Assembly (NCBI GenBank): GCA_002411615.1
Contig: DHOF01000058.1
Span: 1 to 6,361 of the forward strand
Length of the DNA stretch: 6,361 nt
Reading direction: 5' to 3'
Source of the DNA: Ruminococcaceae bacterium UBA5397
Lineage (GTDB): Bacteria > Bacillota > Clostridia > Oscillospirales > Acutalibacteraceae
A program made the translations under genes and the position numbers. Positions 1 to 5,682 of the stretch are shown here, in pieces. Under the pieces are notes generated by a model that saw only the letters and a program-made list of their open reading frames with translations, was not told where the DNA came from and did not search any database. Position 1 is the stretch's first letter; every line of letters begins with the position of its first letter.

Positions 1-245
1 CGAACAGCCTGCTCCGGAATAAACTTTGGCTCTGTAGTCATAATGGTTCTGCCGCCTGCAGACTGTGGAAGTTCATCGACAGCTCGATCTTTTTTCGCTT
101 TCTCCTCAATATTTGGGATCACGATTGTATCCATGAATTTTTTAATGAAGGTGGATTTTCCGGTGCGTACCGGTCCAACTACGCCGATATAAATATCGCC
201 GTTTGTTCTCTGGGCAATGTCATCGTAAAGATTACGCTCTTCCAT
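1..245 (-). CDS. spoIVA: Stage IV sporulation protein A (SpoIVA), N-terminal part, cut by window edge
   Basis: SpoIVA is the mother-cell ATPase that polymerises on the forespore surface and forms the basement layer of the spore coat. The visible 81 codons start MEERNLYDDIAQRT and include a Walker A motif GPVRTGKST at residues 24-32, with Lys30 at the same position as in B. subtilis SpoIVA, followed by the family's DELPQSAGGRTIMTTEPKF stretch at residues 57-75. The whole segment matches the SpoIVA N-terminus closely; the full protein is normally about 490 residues, so over 80 percent lies outside the window. The start is the ATG at 243-245, preceded by a strong Shine-Dalgarno GAGGAGGG (255-262) with 9 nt spacing. 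It follows sipL by 19 nt, so the two are very likely one transcript and expressed in the mother cell under sigma-E (inferred from the family). Nothing abnormal is seen in the visible part. Confidence 0.97.
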   Translation of the reverse strand, partial: MEERNLYDDIAQRTNGDIYIGVVGPVRTGKSTFIKKFMDTIVIPNIEEKAKKDRAVDELPQSAGGRTIMTTEPKFIPEQAV

Positions 246-264
246 TTGAATATTCCCTCCTCTC

Positions 265-1785
265 TTACATTGGAATTAATAGCATGCCGGACGCCGATGT
301 AGCGTCCTCCGGCAAATCGTTTTCTTTTCTGATAGCGGAGAGGCTACTGCAGTAAGCACGTGCAATAGACCAAAGATTTTCTTCCTCCGATGCAAAATAA
401 AGACTGAGTGCTGCGGTATGATCCAAAGTCTTTGGCTTGCTCTCGTCCAAAGCTGCATCCGTAATCAGATTAATCGTCTTTTGCTCATAAAGTTCTGCTG
501 TAATTGAAAGTTCTGCTCGCAGGTCAAGACCGGTATCAGTTAAACGATAACTTAAATCCGTTAAAAATACTTGTGCATTGCAATGAATTGTTCCGGTTCC
601 CTCAAATGGTTTACTGAGAGAAAAATCCGTTGTCCGTTCAAAGTAAAATGGTGTGTTCTCTGCGTTGACCGCCAGTACACAAACATTCATTTTGCCCGAA
701 AATTTTAGTTCTCCATTCTCAACAGAACCTGATACGGTACAGGTTTCATTCCAAAGATCAGTAACTTTGGTGATAGGACTTTCTCCCTCTATCGAAAACT
801 TATGAGTACAGGTATCTGAAAAAAGCTGTTTTAGGCTTTCAATCTCCTGCTGCTTTTTTGTAAGCGTCATTTCACAGGTACGGGAATAAGCATCCTGTAA
901 AATGGATTTTTGCTGCTCTTCATAACAAGTAACAGCTGCAGTTAAGCGAATATGTGTTTCGAAAGTAGTAAGTTCGCCTGAATAATCCGTATGAACTTGA
1001 ACGGTAACAGAGGAAACCGAAACCTCAAGAGAATAAACACTATCCTCTGTCATGGAATCGCAGGCGATTTCCTGATCAAACGGCATGGTATATTCCATCG
1101 TTTCCGGTGGCATGCTCTCTTCTGCAGAAGCATAAAGAATTTTTAGACGAACTTCTCCACTAATTTGCAGTCCATCTGTCATCGGCGTTTTTTCTTTGCA
1201 GAAGCACACTGCTTGAGTTCGAAGAATCCGATCTGCGGGCAGTTTTCCCTGCGGCAGTTCCAAATTATCTTCCAAGGTGAATGGCTGCCTAAAGCAGCCG
1301 GAGCCGGTGGTATACTGCAGATTTTGGGGCAGCTCCTCTACACTCTCTTCATTCACAGAGGAAACAGCTTCTACATTGCAAGCTCCATAAACACGAGCAC
1401 AGATAGAAAAAGCTCCATGGATGTCCAATCGACGTGGACTTGTAGCCCGACAGTTAACGTATTCCATCTTGAGATACGCATAAATTCTTGGATTTTCCAC
1501 GGTACGCTTTAAAGAAATGGTTGATAGAAAAGAATCCTCCATCTCATAGCTGCGGACGACCATTCCACCCGAATCCAGATAAAAGACACGTACAGTGTAA
1601 GTTCCTTCCACTTCCAGATGATCCCCGGAGGCACTGCAGGATGAAATAGCCGGGCATACCTGACATTTCAAAATCTTCTGAATATCCGGACAATAATCGG
1701 GAAGGCTGACGTCTACATCCACTGGCTGTTCCTGACAGCCGTTATAAACCGCTTCACTAGCGGTGAGTACCTCACGGTTCAGCAT
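265..1785 (-). CDS. sipL: SipL-type SPOCS (DUF3794) and LysM spore coat protein
   Basis: Predicted 506-residue spore coat morphogenetic protein, probably the SipL equivalent that binds SpoIVA through its C-terminal LysM domain in Clostridioides difficile (family knowledge). Seen here: a SPOCS-type motif with LPDYCPDIQKILK at residues 28-40, a second SPOCS-like repeat beginning near ELPQGKLPADRIL (176-188), a third beta-rich segment around 320-440, and a LysM-like domain at about 460-506 (SLYFASEEENLWSIARAYC, then NDLP, ending LLIPM). Length is close to C. difficile SipL. There is no signal peptide or membrane segment, as expected for a mother-cell cytosolic coat protein. I chose the ATG at 1783-1785 because AAGGAGA (1794-1800) lies 8 nt upstream. 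An in-frame ATG at 1818 would add 11 residues, but it has no ribosome site and overlaps the candidate promoter. The gene is followed 19 nt later by spoIVA, its expected partner. Another DUF3794/LysM paralogue cannot be fully excluded; the neighbour favours SipL. Confidence 0.9.
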   Translation of the reverse strand: MLNREVLTASEAVYNGCQEQPVDVDVSLPDYCPDIQKILKCQVCPAISSCSASGDHLEVEGTYTVRVFYLDSGGMVVRSYEMEDSFLSTISLKRTVENPRIYAYLKMEYVNCRATSPRRLDIHGAFSICARVYGACNVEAVSSVNEESVEELPQNLQYTTGSGCFRQPFTLEDNLELPQGKLPADRILRTQAVCFCKEKTPMTDGLQISGEVRLKILYASAEESMPPETMEYTMPFDQEIACDSMTEDSVYSLEVSVSSVTVQVHTDYSGELTTFETHIRLTAAVTCYEEQQKSILQDAYSRTCEMTLTKKQQEIESLKQLFSDTCTHKFSIEGESPITKVTDLWNETCTVSGSVENGELKFSGKMNVCVLAVNAENTPFYFERTTDFSLSKPFEGTGTIHCNAQVFLTDLSYRLTDTGLDLRAELSITAELYEQKTINLITDAALDESKPKTLDHTAALSLYFASEEENLWSIARAYCSSLSAIRKENDLPEDATSASGMLLIPM

Positions 1786-1793
1786 GTTCGATC

Positions 1794-1800
1794 TCTCCTT
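1794..1800 (-). promoter_or_regulatory. Ribosome binding site of sipL (decides the start)
   Basis: Reads AAGGAGA on the minus strand, 8 nt before the ATG at 1785. It fixes translation start at 1785 rather than at the upstream in-frame ATG at 1818, which has no such site. Confidence 0.85.
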
Positions 1801-1816
1801 TTTGTAATTCTGTGTC

Positions 1817-1848
1817 ATTCATATTCAAATAACCTGCAAAATATGAAT
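1817..1848. repeat. 9-bp perfect inverted repeat upstream of sipL
   Basis: ATTCATATT (1817-1825) and AATATGAAT (1840-1848) are perfect reverse complements separated by 14 nt. The arms coincide with the -10 and -35 elements of the candidate promoter. The symmetry may be a by-product of two AT-rich promoter elements, or an operator for a dimeric regulator. The long loop and AT-rich arms make a stable RNA hairpin unlikely. Confidence 0.6.
1818..1846 (-). promoter_or_regulatory. Candidate sigma-E promoter of sipL-spoIVA
   Basis: On the minus strand TCATATT (1846-1840) fits the B. subtilis sigma-E -35 consensus KMATATW at all 7 positions. After a 14-nt spacer, AATATGAA (1825-1818) fits the -10 consensus CATACAMT at only 4 of 8, although the central ATA is kept. 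Transcription would begin near 1811, some 11 nt before the ribosome site. The position is logical: just downstream of the terminator that closes the preceding operon and just upstream of a gene expected to be mother-cell specific. The -10 match is weak, so this is an inference from position and consensus. Confidence 0.4.
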
Positions 1849-1877
1849 CCTCTGTCCACAAAATCTATTGCCAAATA

Positions 1878-1909
1878 AAAAAAGACTCCTTTTTTAAGGA
1901 GTCTTTTTT
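1878..1909 (-). terminator. Bidirectional Rho-independent terminator after spoVM
   Basis: A 14-bp perfect stem (A-run plus GACTCCTT paired with AAGGAGTC plus T-run) closes on a TTTT loop at 1892-1895. Because the stem base is A/T, a run of six or seven Ts follows the hairpin on either strand, so it can stop transcripts in both directions. On the minus strand it lies 28 nt after the spoVM-like stop codon and ends the prpC-to-spoVM operon, separating it from sipL-spoIVA. Confidence 0.92.
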
Positions 1910-1937
1910 GTTTGATACAACAATTTTTCTTTAAAAT

Positions 1938-2027
1938 TCAGGAATGTACGGGCTCTTTGTCGATATGAAACAGATGCCTAAGGAGAAACGCCAAAAACTT
2001 TGAACTGTGAACAACAACAATTTTCAA
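1938..2027 (-). CDS. spoVM: SpoVM-like sporulation peptide, 29 residues, TTG start
   Basis: SpoVM is a tiny amphipathic helix that recognises the convex forespore membrane and recruits SpoIVA to start coat assembly. The peptide begins MKIVVVHSSKFLAFLLRH. Aligned without gaps to B. subtilis SpoVM (26 residues, beginning MKFYTIKLPKFLGG) it shares Met1, Lys2, Lys10, Phe11, Leu12 and Arg17, with hydrophobic residues at matching helix positions and a charged DKE end. The start is a TTG at 2025-2027 with a strong GGGAGGG site (2034-2040) 6 nt upstream; no ATG is available at that position. Position supports the call: in B. subtilis spoVM sits directly after thiN in the same prpC-prkC-rsgA-thiN cluster, and here it is 20 nt after a small gene that follows thiN, next to sipL-spoIVA. 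Oddities are Ser at position 9, where B. subtilis has an important Pro, and a 3-residue longer C-terminus. Similarity over so short a peptide is limited; the combined evidence makes me fairly sure. Confidence 0.85.
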   Translation of the reverse strand: MKIVVVHSSKFLAFLLRHLFHIDKEPVHS

Positions 2028-2033
2028 GATAAT

Positions 2034-2040
2034 CCCTCCC
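2034..2040 (-). promoter_or_regulatory. Ribosome binding site of the spoVM-like gene (supports the TTG start)
   Basis: GGGAGGG on the minus strand, 6 nt before the TTG at 2027 and just inside the gap after the upstream small gene's stop. A strong site at correct spacing is the main evidence that this non-ATG 29-codon frame is translated. Confidence 0.8.
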
Positions 2041-2047
2041 GTAATCT

Positions 2048-2206
2048 TTAACGGTGAATCAATGCAGCGCCGAGACAAATAATAATGATTGACACAACAA
2101 ATAAGGTGAATCCAGATGGAAAACAGCAGGCAAGTGTCATGCCTAATCCGAATGCAACTGCATAGCAGGCACATTTTCCGTCTGGAAAACAGCGTGGTCT
2201 GCGCAT
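2048..2206 (-). CDS. Small Cys-rich hydrophobic membrane protein, 52 residues, function unknown
   Basis: I do not recognise this as a named family, though it has the look of short hydrophobic proteins common in Clostridia. The N-terminus is basic and Cys-containing (MRRPRCFPDGKCAC). It is followed by two hydrophobic segments, about residues 13-29 and 33-50, separated by a Pro-Ser-Gly turn at 30-32, and ends in His-Arg. Six cysteines (6, 12, 14, 27, 28, 44) are many for 52 residues. Translation is supported by GGCGGTGA upstream of the ATG at 2204-2206, which pairs with the 16S tail with one mismatch at good spacing. It lies 66 nt after thiN and 20 nt before the spoVM-like gene, with a sigma-E-like promoter in front, so co-expression with spoVM in the mother cell is plausible. 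A membrane hairpin in the forespore or mother-cell membrane is an inference; no function can be assigned. Confidence 0.7.
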   Translation of the reverse strand: MRRPRCFPDGKCACYAVAFGLGMTLACCFPSGFTLFVVSIIIICLGAALIHR

Positions 2207-2220
2207 TGTCTCACCGCCCT

Positions 2221-2241
2221 TACTGGTTTGTTATTCCAGTA
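2221..2241. repeat. 6-bp inverted repeat before the small membrane protein gene
   Basis: TACTGG (2221-2226) and CCAGTA (2236-2241) are perfect reverse complements with a 9-nt loop, located 15-35 nt upstream of the ATG at 2206. In RNA this would be a weak hairpin just before the ribosome site. It overlaps the candidate -10 element (2238-2245), so it would be only partly transcribed from that promoter. It may be a chance match. Confidence 0.35.
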
Positions 2242-2266
2242 TATACGGCAAAGGAAAAAAAGGTGC
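2238..2266 (-). promoter_or_regulatory. Candidate sigma-E promoter for the small membrane gene and spoVM
   Basis: On the minus strand GCACCTT (2266-2260) matches the B. subtilis sigma-E -35 consensus KMATATW at 5 of 7 positions. TATATACT (2245-2238), after a 14-nt spacer, matches the -10 consensus CATACAMT at 6 of 8. Start of transcription would fall near 2231, about 25 nt before the small gene's ATG. It occupies the only sizeable gap (66 nt) in the operon, and B. subtilis spoVM is known to be sigma-E dependent. The consensus fit is incomplete, so this remains inference. Confidence 0.4.
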
Positions 2267-2272
2267 AGCTTT

Positions 2273-2902
2273 TTAAACGTGATCTAAAACAAATATAATC
2301 GCATGGCCGCTGTGAAGTGTGATAGAAGCATCATCATTAATCAATACATTACTGGTGCCACGCGGATCATTAGAAATCAGGACGCCCTCTTCCAACCGAT
2401 ATTTCATTCCCCGATAAGTAACGGAACACATTCCGGTTCCAAACGGAAAAACAGAAACGGTGGCGCCTTTCATTTGGCGAAGCAGCATACGCCCACGGGT
2501 CATAATAAAGATGTGCGTATGATCCATTACCATTTCTCCCTGACGCCCCTGAGAAGAGATATATTCCAAAGCGCAGTAATTCGCATAGGTGTGATCTTCT
2601 CTGCCGCCAGCAGCCCCAAAAAGGACAAGTGACTGGAATCCTCTGCGAATTCCTTCTTTTACTGCACACATCATATCGGTATCATCTTTTTCTCTTTGAA
2701 GACGAATCACCTCTACACTTGCTGGAGGCTCACATTTTGCCGAATCAAAATCTCCAATGACAAGATTGGGCGAAAGTTTTGCTGCTTTAGCAGTATCCAA
2801 GCCCCCATCGGCACAAATAATAAAGCTGTTTTTAGGATCATATTTTGAAAAAACCGACAGATCTTTCATCGGTGCAGAACCGATAATCAAACATTGTTTC
2901 AT
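2273..2902 (-). CDS. thiN: Thiamine pyrophosphokinase
   Basis: Transfers pyrophosphate from ATP to thiamine, giving thiamine diphosphate, the cofactor of transketolase and pyruvate-converting enzymes; cytosolic. The 209 residues are typical of bacterial ThiN. Visible family motifs are ADGG at 31-34, GDFDS at 50-54 (metal/ATP site acids), EKDDTDM at 71-77 (catalytic acids), GGREDH with AN at 99-108, and GTSN in the C-terminal thiamine-binding beta domain at 182-185. The ATG overlaps the rsgA stop as ATGA, implying translational coupling; an AAGGA stands about 12 nt upstream. In B. subtilis thiN (yloS) lies in the same cluster after rpe, which is missing here. No thiamine riboswitch is visible, so thiamine control at this locus is unlikely. 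The protein looks intact. Confidence 0.95.
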   Translation of the reverse strand: MKQCLIIGSAPMKDLSVFSKYDPKNSFIICADGGLDTAKAAKLSPNLVIGDFDSAKCEPPASVEVIRLQREKDDTDMMCAVKEGIRRGFQSLVLFGAAGGREDHTYANYCALEYISSQGRQGEMVMDHTHIFIMTRGRMLLRQMKGATVSVFPFGTGMCSVTYRGMKYRLEEGVLISNDPRGTSNVLINDDASITLHSGHAIIFVLDHV

Positions 2903-3792
2903 TTTCGTTTCCAGTCCTTTATTTCCTTAATCTGTTCGTACATCTCACAATAACTCTGATGACGTGATTCTGAAATTTTTCCATCATTTATTGCTTTTAA
3001 AACCGCACATCCCTTTTCGCAAACATGCGAGCATCCTTGAAATTGGCATTGATCAATATAGGGGATGAATTCTCTAAAGCAGTATTGAAGTTCTTCTTTT
3101 TTTACCGGAACATATCGTTCCAGTTGAATGGAAGAAAATCCGGGGGTATCCGCAACATATCCGCCGCCCGGAACATGAAGCAGTTCAACTTGTCTAGTCG
3201 TATGGCGGCCTCGTCCTAATTTTCGGCTGATTTCGCCCGTCTCTAGATTTTCTCCCGGCAGAAGCTGATTCAGCAGCGAACTTTTTCCAACTCCTGTATT
3301 TCCGGTTAATGCTGTCAATTTTCCTTTTAAAAGGGGCTTTATCGGCTCAAATCCAATTTTTTTAGAAGAAGAAACCTCAAAATAAGGAATTCCGACATGA
3401 GAATAAACATCAGTCAAACTTTTGGTGCTTTGAAGATCCGACTTTGTAAAAATTAAAATTGGCTCAATCTTTTGTGCCTCTGCAGCGGCAATTAATTTAT
3501 CAATCACCAGCGTATTAGGATTGGGGTCACAAACAGAAATCACAATCATTAACTGATCCAAATTTGCAATTGGCGGACGAATCAACTTGTTTTTACGCGG
3601 CAAAATTTCATGGATCGTATAACTCTGCTCTTCACCTTCCAGTAAAATCACGCTGTCCCCCGCCAGTGGACAGATTCCTTCTTTTCGAAACAGGCCACGT
3701 GCTTTACATTCGAGGAGGTCTCCGTTTTGGGTTCTCACATAATAAAATCCGCCGATTCCCTTTTCTATAATTCCTTTTATTTCTTTCATCAT
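2899..3792 (-). CDS. rsgA: Ribosome small-subunit biogenesis GTPase RsgA (CpgA/YloQ)
   Basis: Circularly permuted GTPase that acts on late 30S ribosomal subunit assembly, its GTP hydrolysis being stimulated by the subunit. The 297 residues show an N-terminal OB-fold (about 1-70), then the permuted order G4 TKSD (116-119), G1 GNTGVGKSS (164-172), G2 region GRGRHTTR (193-200) and G3 DTPG (215-218). The C-terminal zinc finger is Cys249-x4-Cys254-x-His256-x5-Cys262, with an extra Cys258 inside. All expected residues are present. The gene starts 9 nt after prkC and its stop overlaps thiN. There are two consecutive ATGs (3790-3792 and 3787-3789) and no clear Shine-Dalgarno before either, so coupling to prkC translation is likely; I give the first. 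In B. subtilis the homologue CpgA is a substrate of the neighbouring kinase PrkC (family knowledge), which fits the operon. Confidence 0.96.
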   Translation of the reverse strand: MMKEIKGIIEKGIGGFYYVRTQNGDLLECKARGLFRKEGICPLAGDSVILLEGEEQSYTIHEILPRKNKLIRPPIANLDQLMIVISVCDPNPNTLVIDKLIAAAEAQKIEPILIFTKSDLQSTKSLTDVYSHVGIPYFEVSSSKKIGFEPIKPLLKGKLTALTGNTGVGKSSLLNQLLPGENLETGEISRKLGRGRHTTRQVELLHVPGGGYVADTPGFSSIQLERYVPVKKEELQYCFREFIPYIDQCQFQGCSHVCEKGCAVLKAINDGKISESRHQSYCEMYEQIKEIKDWKRK

Positions 3793-3801
3793 CTTTAAGC
3801 T

Positions 3802-5655
3802 TTAATGCGAAGAAGCAGAGGAATTGCTGGAAGGATTATCCGAAGAACTGCTGGAACTTGGAGTGGAATTTTCCGAAGAACTGCTGGATGGAGCTTTACT
3901 TGTTGGCTTTGAAGTTTTGGGCTCTGTATAAGGGTATTCTGCAAGCGTACTAAAGTTTCCGCTGTCAAAATCAAGACTCATCTTACGATAAATATTTCCA
4001 CCCAAAGAAACCGTCAAAATCTTCGTTCCGCTTTCTCCTGAAAAAGACTGCGTCCAAGTCGAATTATATGCAGGATTAACGGTTACCTGTCCCTGTAAAA
4101 CTCCATCCAAATAATAGGATAGATTAAGATTACTGCTAACACTCGGCAAAGAGACTGTTACAGAAATCTTTGTTTCCTTTTTCCCAGTACTATAGACCAG
4201 ATTTACTTTACTGCCTTTATCGACGGAAGTTCCTGCTGCAGGACTTGTTTCCAAAATCGTATTAGCCGTTTCTTTGCCGTCTTTTGCAGTAACGGTACCA
4301 ACTTGAAGTCCTGCTGAAATCAATGCTTGTTTTGCATCAGCTACTGTTTTTCCTGTTACATCTGGAACTTGTACCGTATCTGCCGCTACAATCACAGTTA
4401 AATGCACATCTGAACCTTTTTTGACGGTCATATCGGCATTCGGACTTTGAGTTACGATCGTACCTGTTTCTTTTGTAGAATCTGTTTTGGTATCTTCCAC
4501 AAAATTAAATTGTCCATTATATGCTTTGACTACGTCGTCATATTTTTGACCAACAAAGTTCGGAAGTTTTACTTCTGAAGTAGTTCCGCAGCTCTTAAAG
4601 ACACCGGCAACCATTAGAATTACTGCAAGAATAACAACGCCTAAAGCAATCCCGCCAATAATAAACGGCGTTTTTTTCCGCTTCTTAGCTTTGGCATTAT
4701 TTTGTTCCGGATGCTCCACATAATTATATCCATCGTCATAAGAAGTAACAGAAGCAGTATCCTTCAAAGAATTAGGCTTTGCGTAATCATCATTTCTTTG
4801 AATATATTTATATTCAAAGACCGCATCCGGATTTTGACGCAGTTCTTTAAGATCCAGCAGCATCTCTGTTGCAGTCTGGTAACGCTGAGCAGGATCTTTC
4901 TGCATCGCGTGCAGGGTGATCTGCTGCAGTCCCAGGGGAATATCCGGATTAATCTCCATTGGGGGCTGTGGTTCCGCCTGAAGCTGCATAATCGCAACCG
5001 AAACTGCATTTTCCGCCTCAAAAGGCAACTGTCCGGTGATCATTTCATAGAGCATGACGCCAACGGAATAGATATCCGCTTTTTCGTCAGTAAGATCCCC
5101 TCTTGCCTGTTCCGGCGCAATATAGTGAACGGAACCAATTGCCTTGTCCGTCATGGTCCTTGTCTCACTGCGGGCAAAACGAGCAATTCCAAAATCAGTC
5201 ACTTTAATCGTGTCATCAGGCAAAACCATAATGTTCTGCGGTTTAATATCCCGGTGCACAATACCCTTTTGATGGGCATGCTGCAGCGCACGCAAAATCT
5301 GCGTGGTAAAATACAACACTTTATTTAAGTCTATAACAGTTTGACGGTCCAAATATTCCCGAAGGGTAATTCCATCAATGTATTCTTCGACAATATACTG
5401 AATCTGATCTCCAAAGCTCACATCATAGACTTTAATAATATTGGGATGAGAAAGCAGCGCAATTGCTTTGCTTTCGTTTTTAAAGCGGCGAATAAATTCC
5501 GCATTGTCTAAAAACTCATCTTTCAGAATTTTGATTGCAACTGTGCGTTGATCCAAAGTATCGTAAGCACGATACACTAGTGCCATTCCACCAGCGCCAA
5601 CCAATTCCTGAATTTCATAGCGGCCGTCCAATCGTTTACCGGCATATTTATCCAT
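3802..5655 (-). CDS. prkC: PASTA-domain serine/threonine protein kinase PrkC
   Basis: Membrane Ser/Thr kinase that senses peptidoglycan fragments outside the cell and phosphorylates cytosolic proteins; in B. subtilis it drives germination in response to muropeptides. The 617 residues contain a kinase domain at about 12-272: glycine loop GAGGMALV (20-27), Lys42 in VAIK, Glu61, HRDIKPQN (134-141), DFG (154-156), activation loop with Thr165, Thr167 and Thr169, APE (180-182). A Lys-rich juxtamembrane stretch (321-329) precedes one transmembrane helix (331-353). Outside are two PASTA repeats (about 361-423 and 427-489), a beta-rich Ig-like domain (about 495-575) and a Ser-rich tail (589-617). The ATG at 5653-5655 has AAGGAGGA (5665-5672) before it. 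It follows prpC by 27 nt, the usual kinase-phosphatase pairing. Two PASTA repeats is fewer than the three of B. subtilis PrkC. All catalytic residues are present. Confidence 0.97.
   Translation of the reverse strand: MDKYAGKRLDGRYEIQELVGAGGMALVYRAYDTLDQRTVAIKILKDEFLDNAEFIRRFKNESKAIALLSHPNIIKVYDVSFGDQIQYIVEEYIDGITLREYLDRQTVIDLNKVLYFTTQILRALQHAHQKGIVHRDIKPQNIMVLPDDTIKVTDFGIARFARSETRTMTDKAIGSVHYIAPEQARGDLTDEKADIYSVGVMLYEMITGQLPFEAENAVSVAIMQLQAEPQPPMEINPDIPLGLQQITLHAMQKDPAQRYQTATEMLLDLKELRQNPDAVFEYKYIQRNDDYAKPNSLKDTASVTSYDDGYNYVEHPEQNNAKAKKRKKTPFIIGGIALGVVILAVILMVAGVFKSCGTTSEVKLPNFVGQKYDDVVKAYNGQFNFVEDTKTDSTKETGTIVTQSPNADMTVKKGSDVHLTVIVAADTVQVPDVTGKTVADAKQALISAGLQVGTVTAKDGKETANTILETSPAAGTSVDKGSKVNLVYSTGKKETKISVTVSLPSVSSNLNLSYYLDGVLQGQVTVNPAYNSTWTQSFSGESGTKILTVSLGGNIYRKMSLDFDSGNFSTLAEYPYTEPKTSKPTSKAPSSSSSENSTPSSSSSSDNPSSNSSASSH
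3839..3888. repeat. 17-bp direct repeats (33-bp period) inside the Ser-rich tail of prkC
   Basis: TCCGAAGAACTGCTGGA occurs exactly at 3839-3855 and again at 3872-3888, one 33-bp (11-codon) period apart. A degraded third copy begins about 33 bp further towards the gene end, near 3806. The unit encodes the Ser-rich extracellular tail, each copy giving a poly-Ser run followed by Glu/Asp-Asn. Such an in-frame tandem unit can expand or shrink without breaking the gene. Confidence 0.8.
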
Positions 5656-5682
5656 GCTAAAAAATCCTCCTTCCTTTGAACC

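Noticed and set aside
1165..1512. 115-codon plus-strand open frame opposite sipL
   Set aside because: Lies wholly antisense to a well-supported coding region and has no recognisable motifs or ribosome site.
1938..2174. 78-codon minus-strand frame beginning at an ATG at 2174
   Set aside because: Only its last 29 codons are likely real (the SpoVM-like peptide). The upstream part overlaps the small membrane protein gene in another frame and its ATG has no ribosome site.
2257..2274. Possible weak terminator after thiN: AAAAAG and CTTTTT arms with a 6-nt loop
   Set aside because: The stem has a single G-C pair and would be unstable; the T-run is more simply part of the spacer of the candidate sigma-E promoter.
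2116..2298. 60-codon plus-strand frame
   Set aside because: Antisense to the small membrane protein gene and the thiN end; no ribosome site and no recognisable family.
4702..5328. 208-codon plus-strand open frame opposite prkC
   Set aside because: Mirror of the kinase-domain coding strand, rich in Ile, Arg, Asn and His as expected of an antisense shadow; no family resemblance.
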